DNA of 46,723 nucleotides, from NCBI GenBank assembly GCA_015068845.1, contig SVJR01000010.1, positions 1 to 46,723 on the forward strand, in the 5' to 3' direction. The stretch comes from Oscillospiraceae bacterium (lineage in GTDB: Bacteria > Bacillota > Clostridia > Monoglobales > Monoglobaceae). A program made the position numbers and the translations under genes. Under the pieces are notes generated by a model. It made no database searches. It was given only the letters and a program-made list of their open reading frames with translations, and had not been told where the DNA came from. Shown piece after piece: positions 17,947-26,234 of this stretch. The first letter of the stretch is position 1. Every line of letters begins with the position of its first letter.

Positions 17947-17977
17947 AAAGGAAGGCCCCTTTGGGCTTTCCTTTTTT
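17947..17977 (+). terminator. Intrinsic terminator of tRNA-Arg
   Basis: Hairpin arms AAAGGAAGGCCC (17947-17958) and GGGCTTTCCTTT (17963-17974) with one G-U pair and a 4-base loop, running into a T tract to 17977. Confidence 0.9.
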
Positions 17978-18015
17978 CTTTATTCTACAGTTTTCAATAG
18001 GAGACGAAACACTTT

Positions 18016-18606
18016 ATGTATAACATTGTCAAAGAAGGTTCAGGCGAGGTCCCTGCCTTATCAATCGAACATTATTACCCCTCAGGGCACGGCTATGAGC
18101 CAAAAGTCACTCTCGCCGTCTGCTACAACGAGCAGGGCTTTCACGCACACTTTGATGTTTTTGAGTCAAAGCCTTTGGCGGCAAAAACAAAACACTTTGA
18201 GCTTGTAAATGAGGACAGCTGTGTTGAGTGGTTTGTAAAGTTTGCCCCTGAGCTTTCCGACAATTACTTTAATTTTGAAGTCAACAGCATTGGTGTTATG
18301 AATGTTTCGTTCCGGAAAAACCGACGCGAAAATATAATAGAGCTTACCGAAGAAGATGTCAAATCTCTGAATATACAGACTCAGGTCTTTGAGGATTTCT
18401 GGACCGTGGACTATACTGTACCATTTGAGCTTATCAAAAAGTACATTCCGGGCTACGAGTTCAATCCCGGCACCCAGCTTCTGGCAAACGCCTACAAATG
18501 CGGCGACCTTACCGAGTTCCCGCACTTTGGCTGCTGGAATATGACCGACCCTGCAAAATGCGATTTTCACAGACCTGAATACTTCGCAAAGATGAATATC
18601 ATCTGA
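18016..18606 (+). CDS. Carbohydrate-binding family 9-like (DOMON-type) protein
   Basis: A 196-residue protein with no signal peptide. The C-terminal pattern NPGTQLLANAYKCGDLTEFPHFGCWNMTD...DFHRPEYFAKMNI is characteristic of the CBM9-like fold seen in many Bacteroidetes and Clostridia proteins. Those often accompany glycan metabolism, but lack of an export signal leaves a cytoplasmic role open. The function and ligand are unknown. The ATG is preceded by AGGAGA about 11 bases upstream. A terminator follows at 18638-18669, so it forms a single-gene unit just after the tRNA. Confidence 0.75.
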   Translation: MYNIVKEGSGEVPALSIEHYYPSGHGYEPKVTLAVCYNEQGFHAHFDVFESKPLAAKTKHFELVNEDSCVEWFVKFAPELSDNYFNFEVNSIGVMNVSFRKNRRENIIELTEEDVKSLNIQTQVFEDFWTVDYTVPFELIKKYIPGYEFNPGTQLLANAYKCGDLTEFPHFGCWNMTDPAKCDFHRPEYFAKMNII

Positions 18607-18637
18607 TAATCTGTAAATTCAGTATATGCTTTTAGCG

Positions 18638-18669
18638 GCACATCACTCTTTGGTGGTGTGCTTCTTTTT
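18638..18669 (+). terminator. Intrinsic terminator after the CBM9-like gene
   Basis: Arms GCACATCAC (18638-18646) and GTGGTGTGC (18653-18661), one G-U pair, followed by TTCTTTTT. Confidence 0.75.
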
Positions 18670-18687
18670 ACTGTAAAATTTTTAGCG

Positions 18688-18717
18688 TTTACAACGCAAT
18701 TGTTTATCTGTTATACT
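18688..18717 (+). promoter_or_regulatory. Sigma-A-like promoter of the SLH glycosidase gene
   Basis: TTTACA (18688-18693), 18 bases, TATACT (18712-18717), 21 bp before the ATG at 18739. Confidence 0.5.
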
Positions 18718-18738
18718 AAAGCAAAGGATGTGAAACTT

Positions 18739-21306
18739 ATGAGCTATAAAATTAAATTTTTTGCCTGCATTACCGCCTTTGTGGTATTTGCATCGCAGTT
18801 TTCCGCCTTTGCCTCGGTTCTTGGCAGTTCAAAGATAAACGGCTACACAACACAAATTGGTGAGGGGACATACTACACACACAATGTTTTTTACAGCGAC
18901 CAGAGCGGTGTTGGAAAGCAGACCGAAAACTATATCGAATATGCTCCCAACAGTACCGTTCTCCCAACCATAACAAACGGTTCCGCACTTTATGGTATGA
19001 CCGCAATTTCAAACGAGGTTTCCCGTCTTGAGGGACAGGGGCTGGATATCGTGGGTGGTAGTAATGCGGACTTTTTTTCCACCCAGACCGGTGTGCCTAT
19101 GAGCAACGCTATTGTGGACGGGAAAATCCTCACCAAGGACGCCTCCGGACAGGATGCAATCGGCATTATGCCCGACGGAACGCCCTTTATCTCTTACTTT
19201 TCACTCAATTCAGTTCTCATTCGTGAAGACGGCAGCGAGATAAATATTTACAACATCAACAAATACCGTCAGCCCTATGCTGTATATATGATGACACGCG
19301 ACTTTTCAACCGAGACAAGAAACACCACCGAGGGTATTGATGTTATCCTTGGCGAAATTGAAGGCGAAATGAAAATCGGAACTAAAATGACTGCGGTGGT
19401 TGAGGCAATCAATACCGAAACCGCATCCGTTCCTATTCCCGAAGGCAAAATAGTAATCACAATTGATGCAAAAGCACCGGCTGAATTCCTTGACCCGATA
19501 AAATCCCTTACAGTTGGCGAGAAAGTCACCATTTCGCTCAGTGCAAACGGTGACAAGCGTTGGTCCGATGTTGCTTTGGGAATGGGCTCAGTTGGCGGCA
19601 GGTTGCTGATAAACGGAGAAGTTAACCCAAACCTATCCGCCGGTGCCGCTCCCCGTACCGCAATAGGTATCAAAAAAGACGGTTCGATTATTCTATACAC
19701 CATTGATGGCAGGCAGGAGGGTCACAGCTACGGCGTTCAGCTTAAAACCCTTGCAAAACGAATGCTGGAGCTCGGTTGCGTTGAAGCACTGAACCTTGAC
19801 GGCGGCGGTTCTACGCAGATGGTGGTACAGCTCCCCGGAAATGAAAAGACCGAACTGATAAACAAGCCATCAGACGGAAATGAGCGCAAGGTTTCGACCT
19901 TCTTTTTCTTCAAGAATACTGCAAAAAAGACCGGCAAAGCCGAGATTCTGCATCTTTACCCGAAAACCAACTTTGTTCTGACCGGCGCATCGGTTCAGCT
20001 TGAGGTCAAGGCAACCGACAGCGGCTTCCACCCGGCGGCTACGCCAAGTGATATAGTCTTCAGCGTTGAATACGGTAAAAACAGCACCGTTTCAGACGAT
20101 GGAGTATTCACCGCTAAAGACAACGGACCCGTTACCGTTTACGCACAGTCAGGTGATGCAAAAAAAGCAACGCTTACCATAACCTGTCTTGAAACGCCCA
20201 CAGACATTGTGATTAAAAATAAAAACACCTGGGCCGATGTCAAGTCTCTGGCACTTCTCCCCGGTGACAGCATTGAGCTGTCAGCTGTATGCTACGGCGG
20301 CTACAACCAGCTGACGGCAAGCCGCAAAAACCTCATTTGGGAGGCTGACCCCGAAATCGGCACCATATCCGATATTGGTCTTTTCAAAGCCTCGGACAAA
20401 TACGGTGCAACCGGAAATATCCGTATTACCGCCGGCAAAAAGACCGTTACTGTTCCGGTAACGCTGGCAAAGCCTTCGGCAACCGACCCCAAGGCATACC
20501 CGATAATAGATATCAGGCTTAACGACGGAGTTCTCACAGGAAAAATCAGTTGTGAATATAATATAGATACCGAAAAGGATAAAATAATTATAAAAGCCGA
20601 CGGCAAGCCGCAAGACTTCAAGTACGATTCAGTTTCAGGCGAGCTGGTTGCCGAAGTCCCGCAAACATCGGTTAAAATTACTGTTTTTGCAACCAACAGT
20701 TTTGGGTATACTTCATTCAAAACAATTACCTCTGAGACTCAGGCGCTTCCCGAATCGCCGTTTGCTGATACCACGGAGCACTGGGCAGAGAGCCTTTTAG
20801 GCTATATGTATTCCGCAAAGATAATCAATGGCGATCCAACAAGCGGACAGCTTTTGTTCAATCCGCAAAAGCCGATGACCCGTTCGGAATTTGCCGTTAT
20901 GATATGTAACTATCTGGGGCTCGATACAGCGCAGTACGATTCCGTTACCTTACCGTACAGCGACCTTGAGGCTATCCCCTTCTGGGCACTGGGAAGCTTT
21001 AAGGCACTTTTTGCCGAGGGCATTGTCAAGGGCAGATATGTAACAGAGACCGAAACCTGTGCCGACCCGCTTGCAACCATAAGCCGCGCGGAGGCTGCAA
21101 CAATTGTTGCCCGCATACTTCCCGCCGGAATACTCAAAACAGAAATTAATGCACCTGATGCTGCAGATGTTCCTGACTGGGCGTCAGACGGTATCACCAC
21201 TCTTATCTCGCTCGGCGCAATGAAGGGGTACGAGGACGGAACACTGAAGCCCACAAACACCCTCACCAAAGCCGAGGCAGCAAAGATACTCTATTCTGTA
21301 ATGTAA
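18739..21306 (+). CDS. S-layer-anchored phosphodiester glycosidase (NAGPA domain) with three SLH repeats
   Basis: An 855-residue exported protein. It has a signal peptide (IKFFACITAFVVFASQFSAFA), then a NAGPA-type domain at ~30-395 with GMGSVGGRLLINGE, APRTAIGIKKDGSIILYTIDGR and ALNLDGGGSTQM. One or two Ig/BIG2-like beta domains follow at ~400-650, and three S-layer homology repeats at ~680-855 (FADTTEHWAESLLGYMY, YSDLEAIPFWALGSFKALFAEG, DVPDWASDGITTLISLGAMKG). SLH repeats bind pyruvylated wall polysaccharide, placing the enzyme on the cell surface. NAGPA domains remove N-acetylglucosamine or other sugars from phosphodiesters; in bacteria teichoic-acid-like substrates or exopolysaccharide are plausible, not shown. 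The ATG at 18739 was chosen because AAAGGA lies 10 bases upstream and the signal peptide begins there. Confidence 0.92.
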   Translation: MSYKIKFFACITAFVVFASQFSAFASVLGSSKINGYTTQIGEGTYYTHNVFYSDQSGVGKQTENYIEYAPNSTVLPTITNGSALYGMTAISNEVSRLEGQGLDIVGGSNADFFSTQTGVPMSNAIVDGKILTKDASGQDAIGIMPDGTPFISYFSLNSVLIREDGSEINIYNINKYRQPYAVYMMTRDFSTETRNTTEGIDVILGEIEGEMKIGTKMTAVVEAINTETASVPIPEGKIVITIDAKAPAEFLDPIKSLTVGEKVTISLSANGDKRWSDVALGMGSVGGRLLINGEVNPNLSAGAAPRTAIGIKKDGSIILYTIDGRQEGHSYGVQLKTLAKRMLELGCVEALNLDGGGSTQMVVQLPGNEKTELINKPSDGNERKVSTFFFFKNTAKKTGKAEILHLYPKTNFVLTGASVQLEVKATDSGFHPAATPSDIVFSVEYGKNSTVSDDGVFTAKDNGPVTVYAQSGDAKKATLTITCLETPTDIVIKNKNTWADVKSLALLPGDSIELSAVCYGGYNQLTASRKNLIWEADPEIGTISDIGLFKASDKYGATGNIRITAGKKTVTVPVTLAKPSATDPKAYPIIDIRLNDGVLTGKISCEYNIDTEKDKIIIKADGKPQDFKYDSVSGELVAEVPQTSVKITVFATNSFGYTSFKTITSETQALPESPFADTTEHWAESLLGYMYSAKIINGDPTSGQLLFNPQKPMTRSEFAVMICNYLGLDTAQYDSVTLPYSDLEAIPFWALGSFKALFAEGIVKGRYVTETETCADPLATISRAEAATIVARILPAGILKTEINAPDAADVPDWASDGITTLISLGAMKGYEDGTLKPTNTLTKAEAAKILYSVM

Positions 21307-21343
21307 ATTTTATAAAAATTTTATTAAAAGGAGGAAACGCAGA

Positions 21344-22702
21344 ATGATTGATGAAATACTTGCACTGATAGAAAATAAGGAATTTGTAAAGCTGCGAAGT
21401 ACTCTGGCCGAAATGAACGCACCCGATATTGCATTAATGTTTGACGAGGTGCCGCAGGATACTGTTCTCAGATTGTTCAGACTTCTCCCAAAAGAGCTTG
21501 CGGCTGATACATTTGTTGAAATGGAGCCCGACACTCAGGAGCATCTGATAAGCGCATTCAGTGACAAGGAGCTTCGTGATGTGCTTGAAGAGATGTATGT
21601 CGATGATACTGTTGACATCATCGAAGAAATGCCGGCAAATATGGTAAAAAGAATTTTAAAGCAAACAGACAGCGAAACAAGGTCTGCAATTAACAAAATC
21701 CTTAAGTACCCAAAAGACAGTGCCGGCAGCATTATGACCATTGAGTATGTGGCGCTTAAGGCGGAAATGACAGTAAGCCAAGCGTTTGACCGCATCCGTG
21801 CAACCGGTGTTGACAAGGAAACAATCTATACCTGCTATGTTATGGATGCAAACCGCCACCTTATCGGAATTACAACAGCAAAAGACCTTTTACTTTCCGA
21901 CCCTCAGACAAAAATCGGGGATATGATGGAAACAAATGTAATCTATGTTGACACCTTCGAGGATAAGGAGCATGTTGCAAATCTGTTTGACAAATACGAC
22001 TTCCTCGCTATGCCAGTTGTTGACAAAGAAACCCGACTGGTTGGAATCATTACCGTTGACGATGTTATTGATGTCATTCAGGAAGAGAACACCGAAGATA
22101 TCGAAAAGATGGCGGCTATCCTGCCTTCTGAAAAGCCGTACCTGAAAGCCACCGTGTGGGAGACCTTTAAAAACCGTGTTCCGTGGCTGATGCTACTTAT
22201 GCTGTCCTCCACCTTCACCGGCAAGATAATTAGTTCCTTTGAGGAGACACTTGCCGTATGTGTTGCACTTACTGCATTTATCCCTATGCTGATGGGTACC
22301 GGCGGTAACTCGGGCGGACAGAGCTCAGTTACGGTAATCCGTGCCCTGTCCCTTGGCGATGTTGAGATGAAGGATATATTCAAAATCCTTAAAAAGGAGC
22401 TGCTTGTAGCATTCCTTTGCGGAATTGCTCTTGCCGTTGTGAACTTTGGCAAAATGATGCTTATTGACCAGGCAGATATCCTTGCATCAGGACAAAGTCC
22501 GGTTCTGGTTGCAGTTGTTGTATCGCTTACCTTGGTGGCAACTGTTATTTGTGCAAAGCTGGTCGGTTGCAGTTTGCCGATTCTGGTTAAAAGACTGGGC
22601 TTTGACCCGGCTGTTACGGCAAGTCCCTTTGTCACCACAATTGTCGATGCAATCTCACTTTTGATTTACTTTGAGATTGCGATGAATATATTGCAATTCT
22701 AA
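21344..22702 (+). CDS. mgtE: Magnesium transporter MgtE
   Basis: A 452-residue Mg2+ channel. It has an N-terminal helical MgtE_N domain (~1-125), paired CBS domains (~130-255; YTCYVMDANRHLIGITTAKDLL and DFLAMPVVDKETRLVGIITVDDVIDVI) that sense Mg2+, and five membrane helices from ~280. The pore-region motif PMLMGTGGNSGGQSS and the C-terminal GFDPAVTASPFVTTIVDAISLLIYF, with its Mg2+-coordinating Asp, are intact. AGGAGG precedes the ATG. No M-box riboswitch is present in the 37-bp gap after the SLH gene, so regulation would be through the protein itself. Confidence 0.97.
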   Translation: MIDEILALIENKEFVKLRSTLAEMNAPDIALMFDEVPQDTVLRLFRLLPKELAADTFVEMEPDTQEHLISAFSDKELRDVLEEMYVDDTVDIIEEMPANMVKRILKQTDSETRSAINKILKYPKDSAGSIMTIEYVALKAEMTVSQAFDRIRATGVDKETIYTCYVMDANRHLIGITTAKDLLLSDPQTKIGDMMETNVIYVDTFEDKEHVANLFDKYDFLAMPVVDKETRLVGIITVDDVIDVIQEENTEDIEKMAAILPSEKPYLKATVWETFKNRVPWLMLLMLSSTFTGKIISSFEETLAVCVALTAFIPMLMGTGGNSGGQSSVTVIRALSLGDVEMKDIFKILKKELLVAFLCGIALAVVNFGKMMLIDQADILASGQSPVLVAVVVSLTLVATVICAKLVGCSLPILVKRLGFDPAVTASPFVTTIVDAISLLIYFEIAMNILQF

Positions 22703-22707
22703 AAAAG

Positions 22708-22740
22708 GAGCTGAACGCAATATGCGTTCAGCCCTTTTTT
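22708..22740. terminator. Bidirectional terminator between mgtE and the SDR gene
   Basis: GCTGAACGCA (22710-22719) and TGCGTTCAGC (22723-22732) form a perfect stem with a 3-base loop. There is a T run on the plus side (22735-22740) and an A run on the minus side (22701-22706), so it can stop transcripts of both convergent genes. Confidence 0.88.
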
Positions 22741-22770
22741 GTTGTTTAAAACTCAATTAACTTTGCCATG

Positions 22771-23502
22771 CTACACCAGCCCACCATCAACAGACAGAAC
22801 CTGTCCGGTTATGTATGATGCATCCTCGGATGCAAGAAAACAGATACTTTCTGCCACTTCCTGAGCTTTCCCTATCCTGCCAAGGGGAACATCCTCACAA
22901 AATGCTTCAATATCTGCTTTTGAAAGATGCGCGTTCATATCGGTGTCAATAAAGCCGGGGGCTACGCAGTTCACACATATCCCCGACGGGGCAAGCTCCT
23001 TGGCAAGGGCTTTGGTAAAGCCGATTACTGCCGCCTTGCTTGCCGAATAAATAACCTCGCACGAGCCACCCGCAATTCCCCACACCGAGGACAAGTTAAT
23101 TATTTTACCGCTTTTTTTATTTACAAAGTGGGGAACTATGGCACGGGTACAATTCATCATTCCAAATACATTGGTATCGAATATTCGTCGTGCATCACTA
23201 TCCGCAAAATCAGTAAAAAGTCCCTGAGTAAGGGCAATTCCGGCATTGTTCACCAGCACATCTATATCGCCGAATTCCGCTGCCACCTGATTAATCATAC
23301 GGCAAACCGCATCGCAGTCCGAGACATCGGCTTGGTACACCTTTGCACATCCGCCAAGACCTGCAATTTCATCGCAAAGTTCTTTTGCCGCTGTCTCGCT
23401 CTTATTATAATTTACCGCAACCTGCCAGCCGTTTTTGGCAAATTCCAATGCTGTTGCTCTGCCAATGCCTCGTGATGCGCCTGTTATAAGAACGGTTTTC
23501 AT
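22771..23502 (-). CDS. Short-chain dehydrogenase/reductase, FabG-like
   Basis: A 243-residue classical SDR. It has the NAD(P)-binding TGASRGIG (~7-14), NNAG at ~89-92, catalytic Ser in INLSSVWG, YSASK with Tyr and Lys, and PGFIDTDM. Family members reduce 3-oxoacyl-ACP (FabG) or the 5-aminopentanone group on elongation factor P (YmfI). No fatty-acid genes are nearby, so the YmfI role is possible, but the sequence does not decide. Its ATG overlaps the rnr stop by 4 bases, indicating translational coupling. Confidence 0.85.
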   Translation of the reverse strand: MKTVLITGASRGIGRATALEFAKNGWQVAVNYNKSETAAKELCDEIAGLGGCAKVYQADVSDCDAVCRMINQVAAEFGDIDVLVNNAGIALTQGLFTDFADSDARRIFDTNVFGMMNCTRAIVPHFVNKKSGKIINLSSVWGIAGGSCEVIYSASKAAVIGFTKALAKELAPSGICVNCVAPGFIDTDMNAHLSKADIEAFCEDVPLGRIGKAQEVAESICFLASEDASYITGQVLSVDGGLV

Positions 23503-25559
23503 CTTGACTTCACCTTTCTTTCGTGTAGTTTTTTCATTAATGCTTCATACTCCCGTTCCCGCTTTGAATACGAAATTGCGTCGTTTTTCATACATACATC
23601 GAGGTGTCGGAGTGCTGCGCACACGAATTCCGCTGCCAAACGCTCCTCTTCCTCTGTTGAGAATCCAAAGCTTTCGCCAAGCATTCCTATTGTGTTTTTT
23701 ACATTCTTTGATGCCGAAATCAAAGCGTTTTTGAAGCTGATTTCGCTCGTTTCGTAAAGGTGGGCACGGTACACCGGCAGCGACACGAGAGCCGCCATAT
23801 CCTTAATCGTTACACCTACAAAGCTTTTTTCTGCCTTTTTGAATTTAAATCGGCTTTGGAGAATTTCAAGCACCTCGAAGGTTACTGCATTTTCGAATAT
23901 TGTTCTCTCGATATCTGCTTTTTTACGGATCTCCGACTTTTGCTGTCTTGCCTCAAAACTCTCTTCCTTTAGCTTTTTCAGAACCCGTTTTTCATTACGG
24001 CTGAGCTCCTTTTTGCCCGTCTTTCTTCCTGCCGCAGACTTTCTGCGTTGAGCCGGAATGGGTCTTGTTCCCGTAACCTCGAAATCAATCTTTGACTTTT
24101 CAAGGTCTACTGACGCAACCTTGATTTCAATGGTATCGCCAACAGTAAATTTGCGTTTTGTCCGCATTCCCTCAAGCGAGAGTCCGTTTTCGTTCATCAC
24201 ATACAAATCGTCCTCAAGGGTACGAACGGGTACAAAGCCCTCAACTGTATTAGCAAGCTCTGCAAAAAAACCGTTTGCCGTTATGTGGGTTATGCTTGCG
24301 GAATGCTTTTCGCCTATATGCTCCGCCATATACTCCGCCTTTTTCACATTCTTCCAGGCAAACTCGGCATCTGCCGCATTCACCTCTGTAACCGAGGCGG
24401 TAACTGCCCCTGAAATTGCAAGCTCCTTGAAAAAGTCCCGCCTTTTTGAAGACAGCTCGCCGTCAAGGCTCTCTTTTAAAATCCGGTGAACCACCACATC
24501 TGCATAACGCCGTATTGGCGATGTAAAATGGCAGTAATCCGAAAAGGCAAGGCCGAAATGACCTAAGTTATTTTCGCTGTATCTTGCCTTTGACATGGTG
24601 CGGAGCACGAGATAGTTCACGACATCTTCCGTGTCGAGGCTCGTCACGGACTCAAGTATTTTCTGAAAGTCCTTAGGGGTCATATCCGGCTTCCAGACGA
24701 AATCAACGCCAAGTACGGGAAGTACCCTTTCCAGCCTTTCCAACCGTTCAAAGTCCGGTTGTTCGTGGACACGGTAAACGCATGGGAGGCCTTTTGCTGC
24801 AAGATGTTTTGCAACCGTCACATTGCAGATAAGCATAAACTCCTCGATTATATTATTGGATACGGTAATCGGATAGCGTTCCACCGATATAGGCTTCCCC
24901 ATCTTGTCGAGTGTGATTTTTGATTCGTGGGTAACAAATTCGATAGAGCCGCCGCGGACTCTTTTTTTGTTTAAGATTGTTGCCAAACGCTTCATATTAT
25001 GAAGCATTGCAACAAGGTGCGGATACTCGGCGCAAAGTCGCTCGTTGCCCTCTAAAATTTTAGTCGCTTTATTATAGGTCATACGGTCGTGAGACCTTAT
25101 ATAGCTTTTGCAAATCTTATAATTTTCCACCTTACCCCTTGGGGTTATTTCCATAAACACCGAAACGGTAAGCCGCACCTTGTCCGGCTTTAAGCTGCAC
25201 AGCTCGTTGGAAAGTTCAAAAGGAAGCATCGGGATAACTGTATCAACCAGATAGACGCTTGTCCCTCTTGAAAATGCCGCACGGTCAATGGGTGAATTTT
25301 CGGTTACATAATGCGTCACATCGGCAATATGCACACCAAGGCAGTAATTGCCGTTTTCCATCAATTCCAGCGAAACCGCATCATCAAAATCCTTGGCATC
25401 GTCGCCATCTATTGTTATGGTAAGGGTATCGGTCAGGTCGCATCTGCCTTTAAGGTCAGCTTCGCCGACCTCGGTCGGAAGCTTTTCTGCCTGTCTGACT
25501 GCACCCGGCGGAAACTGGGGCATTATATGATATTCACTTAAAAGTTCAATAAAAGTCAC
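23499..25559 (-). CDS. rnr: RNase R/RNase II-family exoribonuclease, N-terminal OB domains missing, long C-terminal extension
   Basis: 686 residues from a GTG at 25559 (GGAGG 7 bases upstream; an earlier TTG at 25580 lacks a ribosome site). The RNB catalytic domain begins almost at once: the metal-binding DGDDAKDFDD is at residues 51-60, whereas RNase R usually has about 200 residues of HTH and cold-shock OB domains first. RNB is followed by an S1 domain (SITHITANGFFAELANTVEGFVPV) and then ~190 residues from ~496 to the end, beginning with a Lys/Arg-rich linker, that I do not recognise. Only 116 bp, containing the secG terminator, separate it from secG, so the missing part is not a frameshift upstream. 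Order secG-rnr is conserved; smpB is absent. Confidence 0.88.
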   Translation of the reverse strand: MTFIELLSEYHIMPQFPPGAVRQAEKLPTEVGEADLKGRCDLTDTLTITIDGDDAKDFDDAVSLELMENGNYCLGVHIADVTHYVTENSPIDRAAFSRGTSVYLVDTVIPMLPFELSNELCSLKPDKVRLTVSVFMEITPRGKVENYKICKSYIRSHDRMTYNKATKILEGNERLCAEYPHLVAMLHNMKRLATILNKKRVRGGSIEFVTHESKITLDKMGKPISVERYPITVSNNIIEEFMLICNVTVAKHLAAKGLPCVYRVHEQPDFERLERLERVLPVLGVDFVWKPDMTPKDFQKILESVTSLDTEDVVNYLVLRTMSKARYSENNLGHFGLAFSDYCHFTSPIRRYADVVVHRILKESLDGELSSKRRDFFKELAISGAVTASVTEVNAADAEFAWKNVKKAEYMAEHIGEKHSASITHITANGFFAELANTVEGFVPVRTLEDDLYVMNENGLSLEGMRTKRKFTVGDTIEIKVASVDLEKSKIDFEVTGTRPIPAQRRKSAAGRKTGKKELSRNEKRVLKKLKEESFEARQQKSEIRKKADIERTIFENAVTFEVLEILQSRFKFKKAEKSFVGVTIKDMAALVSLPVYRAHLYETSEISFKNALISASKNVKNTIGMLGESFGFSTEEEERLAAEFVCAALRHLDVCMKNDAISYSKREREYEALMKKLHERKVKSR

Positions 25560-25623
25560 GGCATTTCCTCCATTGTACAATACTTTTTACATATTTTGCC
25601 CATTAGTATGCCTGGTTTATACG

Positions 25624-25656
25624 GAAAAACCGCCCCAAAGATAGGAGCGGTTTTAA
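25624..25656 (-). terminator. Intrinsic terminator after secG
   Basis: On the minus strand, AAACCGCTCC (25653-25644) pairs with GGGGCGGTTT (25636-25627) with a G-U pair, followed by TTT. It lies between secG and the RNase gene. Confidence 0.82.
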
Positions 25657-25675
25657 GATGTCTTTATTCAGCAAA

Positions 25676-26101
25676 TTACTCAGCATCTGCTTCTGCGTTT
25701 TCGCCTTCAGCAGTATTCGCCTGTGACTCTGCGAGCTGCTCTGCTGTCATAAGAATATTGCCGTTTTCGTCAACAAGGTTACCGTTTTCATCAAGACCGC
25801 CTGAGACAGTCCCTTCAGTTTCGGTCTGGGCTGCAGAGTTTGCCGCCTCAGCGTCTGCCTTGTTCTTGTTGATTGAGTATGCTGCAAGTGTAATTGAGCT
25901 TACAACAAACAGGATTGCAACAACTGCTGTAACCTTTTTAAGAATCGCATCAATAGTTCTTCCCTTGTTCTTACCAAAGAAGGTTTCAGCACCGCCGGCA
26001 ATAGCGCCTGAAAGGCCCTGCTGTTTGCCGTGCTGCATAAGAACAGTGACGATAAGAATCAGTGAAATAATTACATGAATAACGATTAAAGTTGTGAACA
26101 T
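25676..26101 (-). CDS. secG: Preprotein translocase subunit SecG with acidic C-terminal tail
   Basis: 141 residues. Two membrane helices (TLIVIHVIISLILIVTVLMQ and VTAVVAILFVVSSITLAAYSI) flank the conserved cytoplasmic loop HGKQQGLSGAIAGGAETFFGKNKGRTID. SecG joins SecYE and cooperates with SecA, encoded at 14526-17282. The usual protein is about 75-80 residues; the remaining ~60 residues here are low-complexity and rich in Glu, Ala and Asn, of unknown role. AGGAGG precedes the ATG, and a good promoter lies at 26176-26204. Confidence 0.93.
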   Translation of the reverse strand: MFTTLIVIHVIISLILIVTVLMQHGKQQGLSGAIAGGAETFFGKNKGRTIDAILKKVTAVVAILFVVSSITLAAYSINKNKADAEAANSAAQTETEGTVSGGLDENGNLVDENGNILMTAEQLAESQANTAEGENAEADAE

Positions 26102-26175
26102 TTGAATTTCCTCCTAAAATATGTGAATATGTAACGCAAAGCAACAACTTTGCTACATTTCATCGCAATGTATCA

Positions 26176-26204
26176 ATAGTACCACAAAAAACCAAAAGTT
26201 TCAA
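26176..26204 (-). promoter_or_regulatory. Sigma-A promoter of secG
   Basis: On the minus strand TTGAAA (26199-26204), 17 bases, TACTAT (26176-26181) with an extended TGG. A short hairpin (CAAAG/CTTTG arms, about 26136-26153) sits in the leader before the ribosome site. Confidence 0.7.
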
Positions 26205-26234
26205 GAGTTTTTTTACTTTTGTTTTAGTTTCGCA

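Noticed and set aside
17947-18015. Integrated element at the 3' end of tRNA-Arg
   Set aside because: There is no integrase, no repeat of the tRNA end in the window, and the tRNA is followed directly by a normal terminator.
21307-21343. M-box riboswitch for mgtE
   Set aside because: Only 37 bases separate mgtE from the previous stop, too few for an M-box, and no M-box-like structure is visible.
25560-25675. Missing N-terminal domains of RNase R hidden by a frameshift upstream
   Set aside because: The gap is only 116 bp, encodes no OB-like sequence and contains a terminator, and secG occupies the space before it.
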